From NCBI RefSeq assembly GCF_000559025.1, contig NZ_JAAN01000047.1:19663-83662 (forward strand): a stretch of 64,000 bases of DNA. Direction: 5' to 3'. The DNA comes from Luteimonas huabeiensis HB2. Its GTDB lineage: Bacteria > Pseudomonadota > Gammaproteobacteria > Xanthomonadales > Xanthomonadaceae. Shown piece after piece: positions 48,876-58,061 of the stretch; the first letter of the stretch is position 1; each line of letters opens with the position of its first letter. The notes under the pieces are model-generated. The model made no database searches, was not told the DNA's origin, and worked only from the letters and a program-made list of their open reading frames with translations. Position numbers and translations under genes: made by a program.

Positions 48876-48949
48876 GCGCCGCGCCAGGTACGGCGCAGCG
48901 CACGTGCTCGCATCGGCCGTCCTGTGTGCAGGCCGGCCACGACGCGGTG

Positions 48950-49144
48950 TTACTGCGCGCGCGGCGGGAAGCCAGCTTCGCTCAGGGCCGCGGCGATCTG
49001 CTCTTGCGAGGCCGAGGTCTGGACCTCGACACGGCGGGTCGGCGGGTCCGTGACGATCTTGGCGTTGGGGTCGATCGTTTGGATCGTTTTCGTAACGGTG
49101 CGGGCGCAGCCGCCGCAGGTCATGTCTTCGAGATGGAATTGCAT
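48950..49144 (-). CDS. Small HMA-domain protein (CopZ-like copper chaperone)
   Basis: A 64-residue heavy-metal-associated domain (MQFHLEDMTCGGCARTVTKTI; CxxC metal site). It should carry Cu(I) to CopA or buffer it. AAGGAG precedes the ATG at 49144, and a CueR-type promoter lies directly upstream on the same strand. Confidence 0.93.
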   Translation of the reverse strand: MQFHLEDMTCGGCARTVTKTIQTIDPNAKIVTDPPTRRVEVQTSASQEQIAAALSEAGFPPRAQ

Positions 49145-49174
49145 GGAAAACTCCTTTCGGGTTGGGGTGTTTGA

Positions 49175-49205
49175 AGTCTGGTCCTTGCCACGGTTGGAAG
49201 GTCAA
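49175..49205 (-). promoter_or_regulatory. CueR-type promoter of the HMA chaperone
   Basis: Minus strand: TTGACC (49200-49205), 19-bp spacer, CAGACT (49175-49180). The spacer dyad CTTCC-N7-GCAAGG is the best CueR-like operator of the four. Confidence 0.85.
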
Positions 49206-49542
49206 GCGCTATTTGCATCCCCGCTACACCAATCGGCCGAATGCTCATAGGGCAAGGCCGTGGTGCTCTTTACCCGATCCAGCACGAAGCTTGTCTTGCA
49301 GTCCTGCACGCTGGGGTGCTTGAGCAGCGTGTCGAGCACGAAGCGAGAGTAGTGAGCCATGTTCCTGACGACCACCCGCAGCAGATAGTCCATGTCGCCG
49401 GTCAGCGCATGGCATTCCACGACCTCCGGCCATTTCTGGACCGACGCGCGGAACACGTCCATGGGATTGCGCTTGTGCGAGTCGGAGTGCTTTTCGAGAC
49501 GCACGTTCAGGTAGGCCGTGAGCGTGAGGCCGATCTTCTCCG
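49202..49542 (-). pseudogene. C-terminal fragment of an Lrp/AsnC regulator
   Basis: The minus frame encodes only the ligand-binding half of an Lrp/AsnC protein ([14 protein letters not shown] ... SVQKWPEVVECHALTGDMDYLLRVVVRN). The helix-turn-helix half is missing. Upstream it runs into the antisense of a plus-strand hpd fragment, so the frame that extends to 49591 is a chimera. Confidence 0.8.
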
Positions 49543-49691
49543 AGCCGCTGCTCGGCCCGGTGTTCTTCGAGTTCATCGAGCGCAAGGGCAACTACCGCGA
49601 GGGCTTCGGCGAAGGTAACTTCGGTGCCTTGTTCGAGTCGATGGAGCGCGACCAGATCAACCGCGGCGCGCTGGAAATCAACCCAGCCTGA
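49531..49691 (+). pseudogene. hpd: C-terminal fragment of 4-hydroxyphenylpyruvate dioxygenase
   Basis: The plus frame reads [19 protein letters not shown], then [19 protein letters not shown] and stops at 49691, the end of HPPD. The iron-ligand Glu region (FFEFIERKG) and the C-terminal helix are recognisable, and the other 300 residues are absent. hpd and an lrp gene are often divergent neighbours, so a deletion has joined both 3' halves here. Confidence 0.8.
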
Positions 49692-49856
49692 TTCGGGCTT
49701 TCCCCCTGAAGGCATAGCACCTTCCGCATCTCGCGAGCCCCGGTGGGGCTCGCACTATTTTGGCAAGCGGCCTCCACGATGCCCATTGGCCCTCGTGCAG
49801 CTTGCACCATTCATCTCCTCACAATCGAACATCACCACGGCACGGTGCAGGCTTCT

Positions 49857-49884
49857 TTGACTAATATATGAACACATGTATAAT
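49857..49884 (+). promoter_or_regulatory. Strong sigma-70 promoter facing traR–traG
   Basis: TTGACT (49857-49862), 16-bp spacer and a perfect TATAAT (49879-49884). The spacer contains ATATGAACA, which resembles the half-site of the ArsR-type operators in the island. It lies 94 bp before the LysR ATG. Confidence 0.65.
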
Positions 49885-49977
49885 TGTTTATTCAATATTT
49901 GGCCTCAGCTCGACTGGTGCTACAGCAGGCGTGCATCTCGTCCCCCGAATCAACATGGATCATGGAAGGACAAGACT

Positions 49978-50922
49978 ATGGAACTTCGTCACTTGCGCTG
50001 CTTCATTGCGGTTGCTGAGGAACTCCATTTCGCCCGCGCTGCCGAGCGGCTGCACATCGAGCAGTCTCCACTGTCACGGGCCATCAAGGAACTGGAAGAA
50101 GAACTGGGCGTGATGCTGTTTGCCCGCACCACGCGCAGCACTCGGCTGACCCGTGCGGGCGAGCTGTTTCTGGAGCACGTGCGCCGCGTGCTCTCCGCCT
50201 TGGAGCAGGCACGCGATAGCGTGAAAGCGGCAGCAAACGGTTTTCATGGCCAGTTGCGCGTGGCATTGTCCGACGGCATCACGCCGTCGCGCCTTTCTGC
50301 GTTGCTCGTACTTTGCCGCCAGGAAGAACCCGAGGTCGAAATCCGGTTCTTCGAGGTGCCCCTATCGCAACAGATCAAGGGGCTGCATAGCGATCTGTAT
50401 GACGTAGGGTTTGCTCAATCCGACGAAGTGGGCGACGGTATCGTCGCCACGCCCGCATGGAGCGATGCGCTGATGGTGGCCGTGCCAGCTCGGCATCCGC
50501 TTCTGGCCCACAAGCGCATCCCCTTGGATGAGTTGCTTCGCTATCCACTGGTTCTGTGCGATCCACAGGCATGTGAGGGCCATGCCAAGCAAGTTGAACG
50601 GGTGTTGCGCCGTGCGGATGTGGAGCCACTGATTGCAGAGAGGGTTTCGTCCACCGACCTGATGATGGCCCTAGTCTCGGCCGGTTTTGCGCTCGGCCTA
50701 GCAGGCAGTGCACACATTGCCGCCAGCCGTGAGCCGGGTGTAGTGGCCCGGCCGCTAGCTTCGCGCGTGTCGCCCCTCACGACCTATCTGTTGCGGCTGG
50801 ACGGAGATCCGTCCGACGAGTTGGCGCGGTTTATTGAGCGCGCACAGGCCATCGAACAGCCGGAAACCCCCAGGCCCATACGAGGCCGTAATCCCGATCA
50901 CCCGGAGGAACTGACGCCATGA
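49978..50922 (+). CDS. traR: LysR-type regulator TraR of the ICE
   Basis: A 314-residue LysR-family protein with an N-terminal helix-turn-helix (LRCFIAVAEELHFARAAERLHIEQSPLSRAIKELEEELGVMLFAR) and a substrate-binding C-terminal domain. In Tn4371-like ICEs a LysR gene of this position precedes traG and is thought to regulate transfer. It overlaps the following lipoprotein gene by 4 bp. Confidence 0.92.
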   Translation: MELRHLRCFIAVAEELHFARAAERLHIEQSPLSRAIKELEEELGVMLFARTTRSTRLTRAGELFLEHVRRVLSALEQARDSVKAAANGFHGQLRVALSDGITPSRLSALLVLCRQEEPEVEIRFFEVPLSQQIKGLHSDLYDVGFAQSDEVGDGIVATPAWSDALMVAVPARHPLLAHKRIPLDELLRYPLVLCDPQACEGHAKQVERVLRRADVEPLIAERVSSTDLMMALVSAGFALGLAGSAHIAASREPGVVARPLASRVSPLTTYLLRLDGDPSDELARFIERAQAIEQPETPRPIRGRNPDHPEELTP

Positions 50923-51197
50923 AGAAGATCATCCCATTCTTGCTGGTTGCCGTGTTGACTGCCTGCGGCCAGTCCGATGGGCCACAGAAGTCCGCCGGTT
51001 CCGCAGCCAACATCCCGACAGTGGAAGAGCTGGCGGCCAACCCCGAACGGCTCAAGGAACTGCGCCAGCAGTGCAAGACCGACCGCCCCAAGCTGGGCGA
51101 CGTGTTGTGCAACCGGGTGGCCGAGGCCACGCGCAAGCGGTTCTATGGCGACGGGGAAACGCCCTACACACCGCCGAAGGAGCCGCCTAAGTTTTGA
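50919..51197 (+). CDS. EexN-like entry-exclusion lipoprotein
   Basis: A 92-residue lipoprotein (FLLVAVLTACGQSD lipobox). The mature part resembles EexN (NPERLKELRQQCKTDRPK ... CNRVAEATRKRFYG). It probably blocks redundant entry of the same element. It is coupled to the LysR gene (ATGA) and resembles TrbK at 58796. Confidence 0.85.
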   Translation: MKKIIPFLLVAVLTACGQSDGPQKSAGSAANIPTVEELAANPERLKELRQQCKTDRPKLGDVLCNRVAEATRKRFYGDGETPYTPPKEPPKF

Positions 51198-51369
51198 TCG
51201 TGGCCGCTTCGCCACGAATATTGGATTTCCTGACCGACACGCCGCAACGCGCCTGCGCTTGCGACGTTTTTCGTTGGCTCGCCACCGCGCTAATTCTTTC
51301 TTTTTGCTCGATCTTTCTGCTTAAAACGGTCTTTGACCGGCACTGACGCGGCACCGATCCTGACGCCTC

Positions 51370-51393
51370 CGGCACGTCCTTGTGCCGCTTTTT
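51370..51393 (+). terminator. Hairpin with T-run in the traG leader
   Basis: CGGCAC and GTGCCG pair across GTCCTT, followed by C and five T residues, 40 bp before traG. An upstream GCGGCAC (about 51349) could compete for the same GTGCCGC strand, so the leader may attenuate traG–trb expression. Confidence 0.45.
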
Positions 51394-51432
51394 CCATGAG
51401 GAATCGGCGCAGGAGAAATCGGAGGCCAGGTC

Positions 51433-53436
51433 ATGCAAGGGACGAACGTGCTGTTCGGTCAGATCGCCGTGGTATTCGGCATCGTGATCGCCGGAGTGTG
51501 GGGTGCCACACAATGGACAGCAGCAGCCCTTGGCTATCAAGTACGCCTTGGCTCGCCCTGGTTCGATCTTCTTGGCACGCCGATCTATCACCCGTGGAAG
51601 CTGTTTGAGTGGTGGTTTTCTTACGGCGCCTATACCCCGGAAATCTTCGACACCGGCGGAGCCATCGCTGGCAGCAGTGGCATGGTCGCCGTGGCCGTCG
51701 CCATTGCCATGTCGGTCTGGCGCTCGCGGCAGGCACGCCTTGTCACGACCTACGGATCGGCCCGCTGGGCGAACGCGCATGACATTCGCAAGGCGGGCCT
51801 CACGCAGCCAGAGGGCGTGTTCCTCGGCCAGCACGACCGCCAGTACCTGCGCCATGAGGGGCCAGAGCATGTCCTGACGTTCGCACCCACGCGCTCGGGC
51901 AAGGGCGTCGGCCTGGTGGTGCCGACGCTGCTTTCTTGGCCCGCGTCCGCCGTCATCCACGACATCAAGGGCGAGAACTGGCAGATCACCGCAGGCTGGC
52001 GCTCGCGCTTCTCGCATTGCCTGCTGTTCAACCCCACGGATGCGAAGTCGGCGGCCTACAACCCGCTGCTGGAGGTGCGGCGCGGCGCGCATGAAGTGCG
52101 CGACGTGCAGAACATCGCGGACATTCTGGTCGATCCCGAAGGCGCGCTGGAGAAGCGCAACCATTGGGAAAAGACCAGCCACGCGCTGCTGGTCGGCGCG
52201 ATCCTGCATGTGCTCTACGCGGGCGAAGACAAGACGCTGCGCGGCGTCGCCAACTTCCTCAGCGACCCGGCCAGCCCGTTCGAGCTGACCTTGCATCGAA
52301 TGATGACCACGCCCCACTTGGGCGAGGGGCCGCATCCGGTAGTCGCGTCGGCGGCGCGTGAAGTGCTCAACAAGTCGGACAACGAGCGTTCCGGCGTGTT
52401 AAGCACCGCCATGTCGTTCCTCGGCCTGTACCGCGATCCCACGGTGGCCGAAGTCACCTCGCGCTGTGACTGGCGCATCGCCGACCTGATCGCGGCCGAG
52501 CATCCGGTGTCGCTGTACCTGGTGGTGCCGCCTTCGGACATATCGCGCACCAAACCGCTCATCCGCCTGATCCTCAACCAGATCGGGCGACGCCTCACCG
52601 AATCGCTGGACGGCAGCGACGGCATCGAACGCCGCCACAAGCTGCTGCTGATGCTCGACGAGTTCCCGGCCCTGGGTCGGCTCGACTTCTTCGAGACAGC
52701 CTTGGCCTTCATGGCGGGCTACGGCATCCGCAGCTTCCTCATCGCGCAGTCACTCAACCAGATCGACAAGGCGTATGGACAGAACCATTCCATTCTCGAC
52801 AACTGCCACGTCAGGGTGACGTTCGCCACCAACGACGAACGCACCGCCAAGCGCATTTCCGAGACGCTGGGCACTGCGACCGAGCTGCGCGCGCAACGCA
52901 ACTACGCGGGCCACCGGCTCGCGCCGTGGCTGGGCCACCTCATGGTGTCGCGCCAGGAGACGGCCCGCCCGCTGCTGACGCCGGGCGAGGTGATGCAGCT
53001 TCCGCCGGACGATGCCGTAGTGATGGTGTCCAGCATGGCGCCGATCAAGGCCCGGAAGCTGCGCTACTACGCCGACGCCAATTTCAAGCAGCGCGTGCTG
53101 CCGCCGCCCGAGCTGGCGGACGGCCGGTACGCCGACGCGCCGCCACTGCGCCCCGACGACTGGAGTGGCCTGGCGATTCCTGCCGTGCCTGCCGCGCCTG
53201 CGGCCGATGCCGCCGAAGGCTTCCGGGCGTCGGCCGACGACGGCGGCCCGCGCCGTCAGCCCGAGCTAACTGAGGCCGTCGCCTACGACCCCGAGCTGGC
53301 CGCGCCCGCGGCCGACCTCGGCCTGCTCGATGACGACGACGACCTGCCGCTTCCCCTTCCTCGCCAGCTTGATCCGGCCATGCAGCGCACGGCCCGGCTG
53401 GCGTCCCTCGACCCCAACGACGGAATCGAGCTATGA
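51433..53436 (+). CDS. traG: Type IV coupling protein TraG
   Basis: A 667-residue VirD4/TraG ATPase that hands the relaxase–DNA complex to the channel. It has two N-terminal membrane segments (to about residue 95), Walker A (APTRSGKGVGLVVPTLLSW) and Walker B (LLMLDEFPALGRLDFFETAL). The C-terminus is acidic, ending in a DDDDDLPLP segment. A CopG-like gene overlaps its stop. Confidence 0.97.
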   Translation: MQGTNVLFGQIAVVFGIVIAGVWGATQWTAAALGYQVRLGSPWFDLLGTPIYHPWKLFEWWFSYGAYTPEIFDTGGAIAGSSGMVAVAVAIAMSVWRSRQARLVTTYGSARWANAHDIRKAGLTQPEGVFLGQHDRQYLRHEGPEHVLTFAPTRSGKGVGLVVPTLLSWPASAVIHDIKGENWQITAGWRSRFSHCLLFNPTDAKSAAYNPLLEVRRGAHEVRDVQNIADILVDPEGALEKRNHWEKTSHALLVGAILHVLYAGEDKTLRGVANFLSDPASPFELTLHRMMTTPHLGEGPHPVVASAAREVLNKSDNERSGVLSTAMSFLGLYRDPTVAEVTSRCDWRIADLIAAEHPVSLYLVVPPSDISRTKPLIRLILNQIGRRLTESLDGSDGIERRHKLLLMLDEFPALGRLDFFETALAFMAGYGIRSFLIAQSLNQIDKAYGQNHSILDNCHVRVTFATNDERTAKRISETLGTATELRAQRNYAGHRLAPWLGHLMVSRQETARPLLTPGEVMQLPPDDAVVMVSSMAPIKARKLRYYADANFKQRVLPPPELADGRYADAPPLRPDDWSGLAIPAVPAAPAADAAEGFRASADDGGPRRQPELTEAVAYDPELAAPAADLGLLDDDDDLPLPLPRQLDPAMQRTARLASLDPNDGIEL

Positions 53437-53897
53437 GCCACTATCGCCTGAACCTCTTTATCCAGCCCGAGCACGCCCAGCGGCTCGATGAACTGGCCGC
53501 CAAGAAAGGCGTGTCCAAGTCCAGCATCGTCGCCGCTGCCTTGGCGTCCTGGCTGTCGCCGGACGCGGCCGACCAGCGCGAGGCGGCCATCGCCAAGCGC
53601 CTTGATCGCCTCTCGCGCCAGGCCGAGCGAATGGAGCGCGACCAGAGCATCGCCATCGAGACGCTGGCGCTGTTCATCCGCTACTACCTGACCGTCAGCA
53701 CGCCGGTTCCCGAGGCGCACCAAGAGGCGGCCCGCGCCTTGGGCAAGGCGCGTTTCGAGCAGTTCACCGAGCAGCTTGGCCGCCACCTGATGCGTGGGCG
53801 CAGCCTGGTGCGCGACGTGGTGGAGGAATTGCATCCCGATTCGGTGCGGATGGAGGACGCGGCGGCAGCCGCCGATGCGCAGGAGCGTGCGTCATGA
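53433..53897 (+). CDS. CopG-family ribbon-helix-helix regulator
   Basis: A 154-residue protein, N-terminal RHH (YRLNLFIQPEHAQRLDELAAKKGVSKSSIVAAALASWL) and a helical C-terminal part. It lies between traG and trbB with 4-bp overlaps at both ends, as in other Tn4371-like elements, and probably regulates transfer genes. Confidence 0.88.
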   Translation: MSHYRLNLFIQPEHAQRLDELAAKKGVSKSSIVAAALASWLSPDAADQREAAIAKRLDRLSRQAERMERDQSIAIETLALFIRYYLTVSTPVPEAHQEAARALGKARFEQFTEQLGRHLMRGRSLVRDVVEELHPDSVRMEDAAAAADAQERAS

Positions 53898-54946
53898 GCG
53901 CCGTTTCCCAATCCATGAGTGCCACGTCGCTCGACCGGCGCATCCAGATGCTGCGCACGGCAATGGGGCCGCTGATCGCCACCGCGCTCGAAGACCCCGA
54001 CGTGGTGGAAATCATGCTCAACCCTGACCGCACCCTTTGGGTGGATCGCCTGTCGTCGGGCCGCGCGCCTATGGGCGTGGAGCTGCCCGAAGCCGATGGC
54101 GAGCGAATCATCCGCCTGGTCGCGGCCCACGTCGGCGCGGAGGTGCATCGCGGCCAGCCGCTGCTGTCCGCCGAACTGCCCGAAACCGGTGAACGCTTCG
54201 AGGGCATCCTGCCGCCAGCCGCGCCGGGGCCGGCCTTCGCGCTGCGCAAGCGCACCATCGGCGTGATCCCGCTGGAGCGGTACGTCGTGGACGGAATGAT
54301 GACCGCCGCCCAGGCGGGCTTTTTGGTGCGCGCCGTGCGCGAGCGCCAGAACGTCCTGATCGCGGGGGCCACCAGCAGCGGCAAGACGACCTTGGCGAAC
54401 GCGCTGCTGGCCGAGATAGCTGCCACGGGCGACCGCGTGCTGGTGCTCGAAGACACGGTGGAGCTGCAATGCGCGGCCCGCGACCACGTTCCGCTGCGCA
54501 CGCGCTCCGGCGTGGTGTCCATGACCGAGCTGGTGCGCTCGTCCATGCGCCTGCGACCTGATCGCGTCGTCGTCGGCGAGGTACGCGGTGCCGAGGCGCT
54601 GGATCTCATCAAGGTGTGGGGCACCGGCCACCCCGGCGGCGTCGCCACGATCCACGCCGGCTCCGCGCTGGGCGCGTTGCTGCGCCTGGAGCAACTGATT
54701 CTCGAAGTGGCGGTGAATCCGCCGCGTGCGCTGATCGCCGAGGCGGTCAACGTGGTGATCCAGATCGCCGGGCGCGGACGCAAGCGCCGCATCGAGAACA
54801 TCGCCCGCATCGTCGGCTTCGACGGCGTGGGCTACCAACTGGTGGACGCGCTGGAAACGCCGTTTCCCGAGCTGCCGCCGATCCCTGATGCCGCACCCGC
54901 TGCGGCGACTTCCTCGTCCCCTGACCAACCTGGAGAACTGCTATGA
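53894..54946 (+). CDS. trbB: TrbB, VirB11-like secretion ATPase
   Basis: A 350-residue hexameric ATPase of the mating-pair apparatus. Walker A is AGATSSGKTTLANALLAEI, and the Asp and His boxes (LEDTVELQ, GHPGGVATIHAGS) follow. It energises pilus assembly. The ATG overlaps the CopG stop. Confidence 0.96.
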   Translation: MSAVSQSMSATSLDRRIQMLRTAMGPLIATALEDPDVVEIMLNPDRTLWVDRLSSGRAPMGVELPEADGERIIRLVAAHVGAEVHRGQPLLSAELPETGERFEGILPPAAPGPAFALRKRTIGVIPLERYVVDGMMTAAQAGFLVRAVRERQNVLIAGATSSGKTTLANALLAEIAATGDRVLVLEDTVELQCAARDHVPLRTRSGVVSMTELVRSSMRLRPDRVVVGEVRGAEALDLIKVWGTGHPGGVATIHAGSALGALLRLEQLILEVAVNPPRALIAEAVNVVIQIAGRGRKRRIENIARIVGFDGVGYQLVDALETPFPELPPIPDAAPAAATSSSPDQPGELL

Positions 54947-55326
54947 CGCAGATGACCATTCCTGCTTTCCGTGTTTCCGTAAATCCGGCTTTGCGCCTTG
55001 CACGGCTGCGCTGCCTGGCCCGCCCTGCGGGGCGAGGGCTGCTGCTGGCCGCGCTGTTGCTGTTCCTGGCCGGCACCGCGCAGGCCGCTGGTTCCTCGAT
55101 GCCCTGGGAAGGCCCGTTGCAGTCGATCTTGGAGTCGATTCAGGGGCCGGTGGCGCGCATCGTCGCGGTCATCATCATCATTGCCACGGGCCTCGCGCTC
55201 GCCTTCGGCGACACGTCGGGCGGCTTTCGCAAGCTGATCCAGATCGTGTTCGGCCTGTCCATCGCGTTCGCGGCTTCGAGCTTCTTCCTGTCGTTCTTTT
55301 CGTTCTCGGGCGGGGCTGTCGTATGA
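54943..55326 (+). CDS. trbC: TrbC, conjugative pilin
   Basis: A 127-residue prepilin with a long signal sequence (GLLLAALLLFLAGTAQAAG) and two membrane helices (IVAVIIIIATGLALAFG; IVFGLSIAFAASSFFLSFF). TraF should process and cyclise it, as in RP4. Overlaps trbB and trbD by 4 bp. Confidence 0.94.
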   Translation: MTQMTIPAFRVSVNPALRLARLRCLARPAGRGLLLAALLLFLAGTAQAAGSSMPWEGPLQSILESIQGPVARIVAVIIIIATGLALAFGDTSGGFRKLIQIVFGLSIAFAASSFFLSFFSFSGGAVV

Positions 55327-55595
55327 GCGGCCCGGATAGCTTCGCGGCCGGGTTCGAGGTGCCTTTGCATCGCTCGCTCACCGAGCCGATCTTGCTGGGC
55401 GGCGCACCGCGCACCGTGGCGATTGCCAACGGCACGCTGGCCGCCGCCGTCGGGCTGGGCCTGCAACTGTGGATTCCTGGCGTGGTGCTCTGGATCGTCG
55501 GCCATTCGCTGGCGGTATGGGGTGCGCGCGTCGATCCGCAGTTCATGGCCGTGTTCGCCCGGCACATCAAGCACCGCCCGCTGCTGGACGTGTGA
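55323..55595 (+). CDS. trbD: TrbD, VirB3-like channel protein
   Basis: A 90-residue inner-membrane protein (FEVPLHRSLTEPILLGGAPRTVAIANGTLAAAVGLGLQLW) with two short membrane segments. VirB3 proteins pair with the VirB4-type ATPase, encoded next. The start overlaps the trbC stop. Confidence 0.92.
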   Translation: MSGPDSFAAGFEVPLHRSLTEPILLGGAPRTVAIANGTLAAAVGLGLQLWIPGVVLWIVGHSLAVWGARVDPQFMAVFARHIKHRPLLDV

Positions 55596-55607
55596 GGGGA
55601 CGCCGCC

Positions 55608-58061
55608 ATGCTGAACCTCGCCGAATACCGCCAGCGCCCGGCCTTGCTCGCCGATTGGCTGCCGTGGGCCGGGCTCGTCGCGCCGGGTGTCGTCTTGAAC
55701 AAGGACGGCAGTTTCCAGCGCACGGCCCGGTTTCGCGGGCCTGACCTCGACAGTGCCACGCAAGGCGAGCTGATCGCCACGTCGGCCCGCTTGAACAATG
55801 CGCTGCGCCGGCTGGGATCGGGCTGGGCGCTGTTCATCGAGGCCGAACGCAGCGCCGCCGCGGACTACCCGCACTCAGAGTTTCCGGAGGCGCTGTCGTG
55901 GCTGGTGGACGAAGAACGCCGCTCGGCCTTCGAGGACACCGGCCATCACTTCGAGAGCGGCTATCACTTGACGCTGGTGTACCTGCCGCCTGAAGAATCG
56001 CGCGCTCGTGCCGCCAAGATGCTCTACGAGAACACGCCGACGAATGGCGTGGACTGGCGCGAGCGGCTGCAAGCCTTCGTCGCGGAAACGGATCGGGTCT
56101 TTGACCAGCTCGATGGCGTCATGCCGGAAATTGCCTGGCTCGATGACGCGCAGACCCTGACCTACCTGCACGCGACCATCTCGACGCGACGCTATCGCGT
56201 CGGTGTGCCCGAGGTGCCTTTCCACATCGACGCGCTGCTGGCCGACTCGCCGCTGGTTGGCGGCCTGGCCCCCATGCTGGGCGACCGGCACCTGCGCGTG
56301 GTGTCGGTGCGGGGCTTTCCGACCTCGACCTGGCCGGGGATTCTGGACGACCTCAACCGCCTCGGATTTGCGTATCGCTGGAGTACGCGCTTCCTCTGCA
56401 TGGACAAATCCGAGGCGGAAAAAGACCTCGCCCGCCTGCGCCGCCAGTGGTTCGCCAAGCGCAAGAACGTCATCGCGCTGCTGCGCGAAACGATCTTCCA
56501 ACAGGAGTCGCCGCTGGTGGACACGGATGCCTCGAACAAGGCGACCGATGCCGATGCCGCGTTGCAGGAGCTGGGCAGTGATCAAGTCGCCTTCGGCTAC
56601 CTCACCGCCACGGTGACGGTGCTCGATGCCGACCCGGCCGCAGCCGACGAGAAGCTGCGCATGGTGGAGCGCGTCATCCAGGGCCGGGGCTTCGTGACCA
56701 TCTCCGAAACGCTCAATGCCGTGGATGCGTGGCTGTCCTCGCTCCCCGGCAACGCCTATGCCAACGTGCGCCAGCCGATCGTCTCGACGCTGAACCTGGC
56801 GCACATGATGCCGGTGTCGGCCGTGTGGGCCGGCCCCGAGCGCAACGCGCATCTGGACGGCCCGCCTCTCATCGTGACGCGCACCGATGGCGCCACACCG
56901 TTTCGCTTGGTCACGCACGATGGCGACGTGGGCCACATGCTGGTGGCCGGCCCGACGGGCATGGGCAAGTCAGTGCTGCTCGCCACGCTGGCGATGCAGT
57001 TCCGCCGCTACCTCGGCTCGCGCATCTTCGCGTTCGATATGGGGCGTTCGATGCGCGCCACGATCCTCGGGCTTGGCGGCGAGCACTACGACTTGGGCAC
57101 GGACGGCGAAATCGCCTTCCAGCCGCTCGCCCGCATTGACCGCGAAGGCTACCGCACCTGGGCCGCCGAATGGATCGAAGGCCGTTTGCTGCATGAAGGC
57201 GTAGCAGTCGGCCCGGACGAGAAAGCCGCCATCTGGTCGGCGCTGGGCAGCTTGGCCGGTGCGCCCGTCGAGCAGCGCACGATGACCGGCCTGTCGGTGC
57301 TGCTGCAATCGAACGCGCTGCGCCAGGCGCTCGCGCCCTATGTGCTGGGCGGCGCGCACGGCAAGCTGCTGGATGCCGACCACGACCGGCTGGGCATGGC
57401 GGACGTGCAGGGTTTCGAGATGGAGGAGCTGATGCACAGCAAGGCCGCCGTCATGGCCGTGCTGCATTACCTCTTTGCGCGCTTTGACGAACGCTTTGAC
57501 GGTGCGCCCACGATGCTGATCCTCGATGAAGCGTGGCTGTTCCTGGATGACCCGGTGTTTGCCGCGCGCATCCGCCAGTGGCTCAAGACGCTGCGCAAGA
57601 AAAACGTGTCGGTGATCTTCGCCACGCAGTCGCTCGCGGACATTAAGGATTCGAGCATCGCGCCCGCAATCATCGAGAGCTGCGCAAGCCGCATCTTCCT
57701 GCCGAACCCGCAGGCGACCGAGCCGCAGATTCGCACGATCTACGAGGGCTTCGGGTTGAACTCGCGCCAGATCGAGATCGTCGCCACCGCGCAACCCAAG
57801 CGCGACTACTACTACCAATCCCGCCTCGGCAACCGCCTGTTCGACCTCGACCTGGGGGCGGCGACGCTGGCCTTCGCGGGCGCTTCCACGCCGCAAGACC
57901 AGCGCGACATAGACCGCGTGCTGCTGGACGCCGGCACGCCCGGCTTCGCGGGTGCCTGGCTGCGCCATCGCGGCCTCGATTGGGCGGCTGACCTGCTGCC
58001 CTCGTTCCCCGGCCTCGCGCCGGATTCCCTCGCTGACCAACCACAGGAGATCCTGCCATGA
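55608..58061 (+). CDS. trbE: TrbE, VirB4-like ATPase
   Basis: An 817-residue ATPase of the transfer channel. Walker A is GPTGMGKSVLLATLAMQF and Walker B is LILDEAWLFLDDPVF. The large N-terminal part is the VirB4 domain. It overlaps trbJ by 4 bp. Confidence 0.96.
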   Translation: MLNLAEYRQRPALLADWLPWAGLVAPGVVLNKDGSFQRTARFRGPDLDSATQGELIATSARLNNALRRLGSGWALFIEAERSAAADYPHSEFPEALSWLVDEERRSAFEDTGHHFESGYHLTLVYLPPEESRARAAKMLYENTPTNGVDWRERLQAFVAETDRVFDQLDGVMPEIAWLDDAQTLTYLHATISTRRYRVGVPEVPFHIDALLADSPLVGGLAPMLGDRHLRVVSVRGFPTSTWPGILDDLNRLGFAYRWSTRFLCMDKSEAEKDLARLRRQWFAKRKNVIALLRETIFQQESPLVDTDASNKATDADAALQELGSDQVAFGYLTATVTVLDADPAAADEKLRMVERVIQGRGFVTISETLNAVDAWLSSLPGNAYANVRQPIVSTLNLAHMMPVSAVWAGPERNAHLDGPPLIVTRTDGATPFRLVTHDGDVGHMLVAGPTGMGKSVLLATLAMQFRRYLGSRIFAFDMGRSMRATILGLGGEHYDLGTDGEIAFQPLARIDREGYRTWAAEWIEGRLLHEGVAVGPDEKAAIWSALGSLAGAPVEQRTMTGLSVLLQSNALRQALAPYVLGGAHGKLLDADHDRLGMADVQGFEMEELMHSKAAVMAVLHYLFARFDERFDGAPTMLILDEAWLFLDDPVFAARIRQWLKTLRKKNVSVIFATQSLADIKDSSIAPAIIESCASRIFLPNPQATEPQIRTIYEGFGLNSRQIEIVATAQPKRDYYYQSRLGNRLFDLDLGAATLAFAGASTPQDQRDIDRVLLDAGTPGFAGAWLRHRGLDWAADLLPSFPGLAPDSLADQPQEILP

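Noticed and set aside
49202..49591. Intact Lrp-family gene
   Set aside because: The first ~16 codons are antisense of hpd; the helix-turn-helix half is missing.
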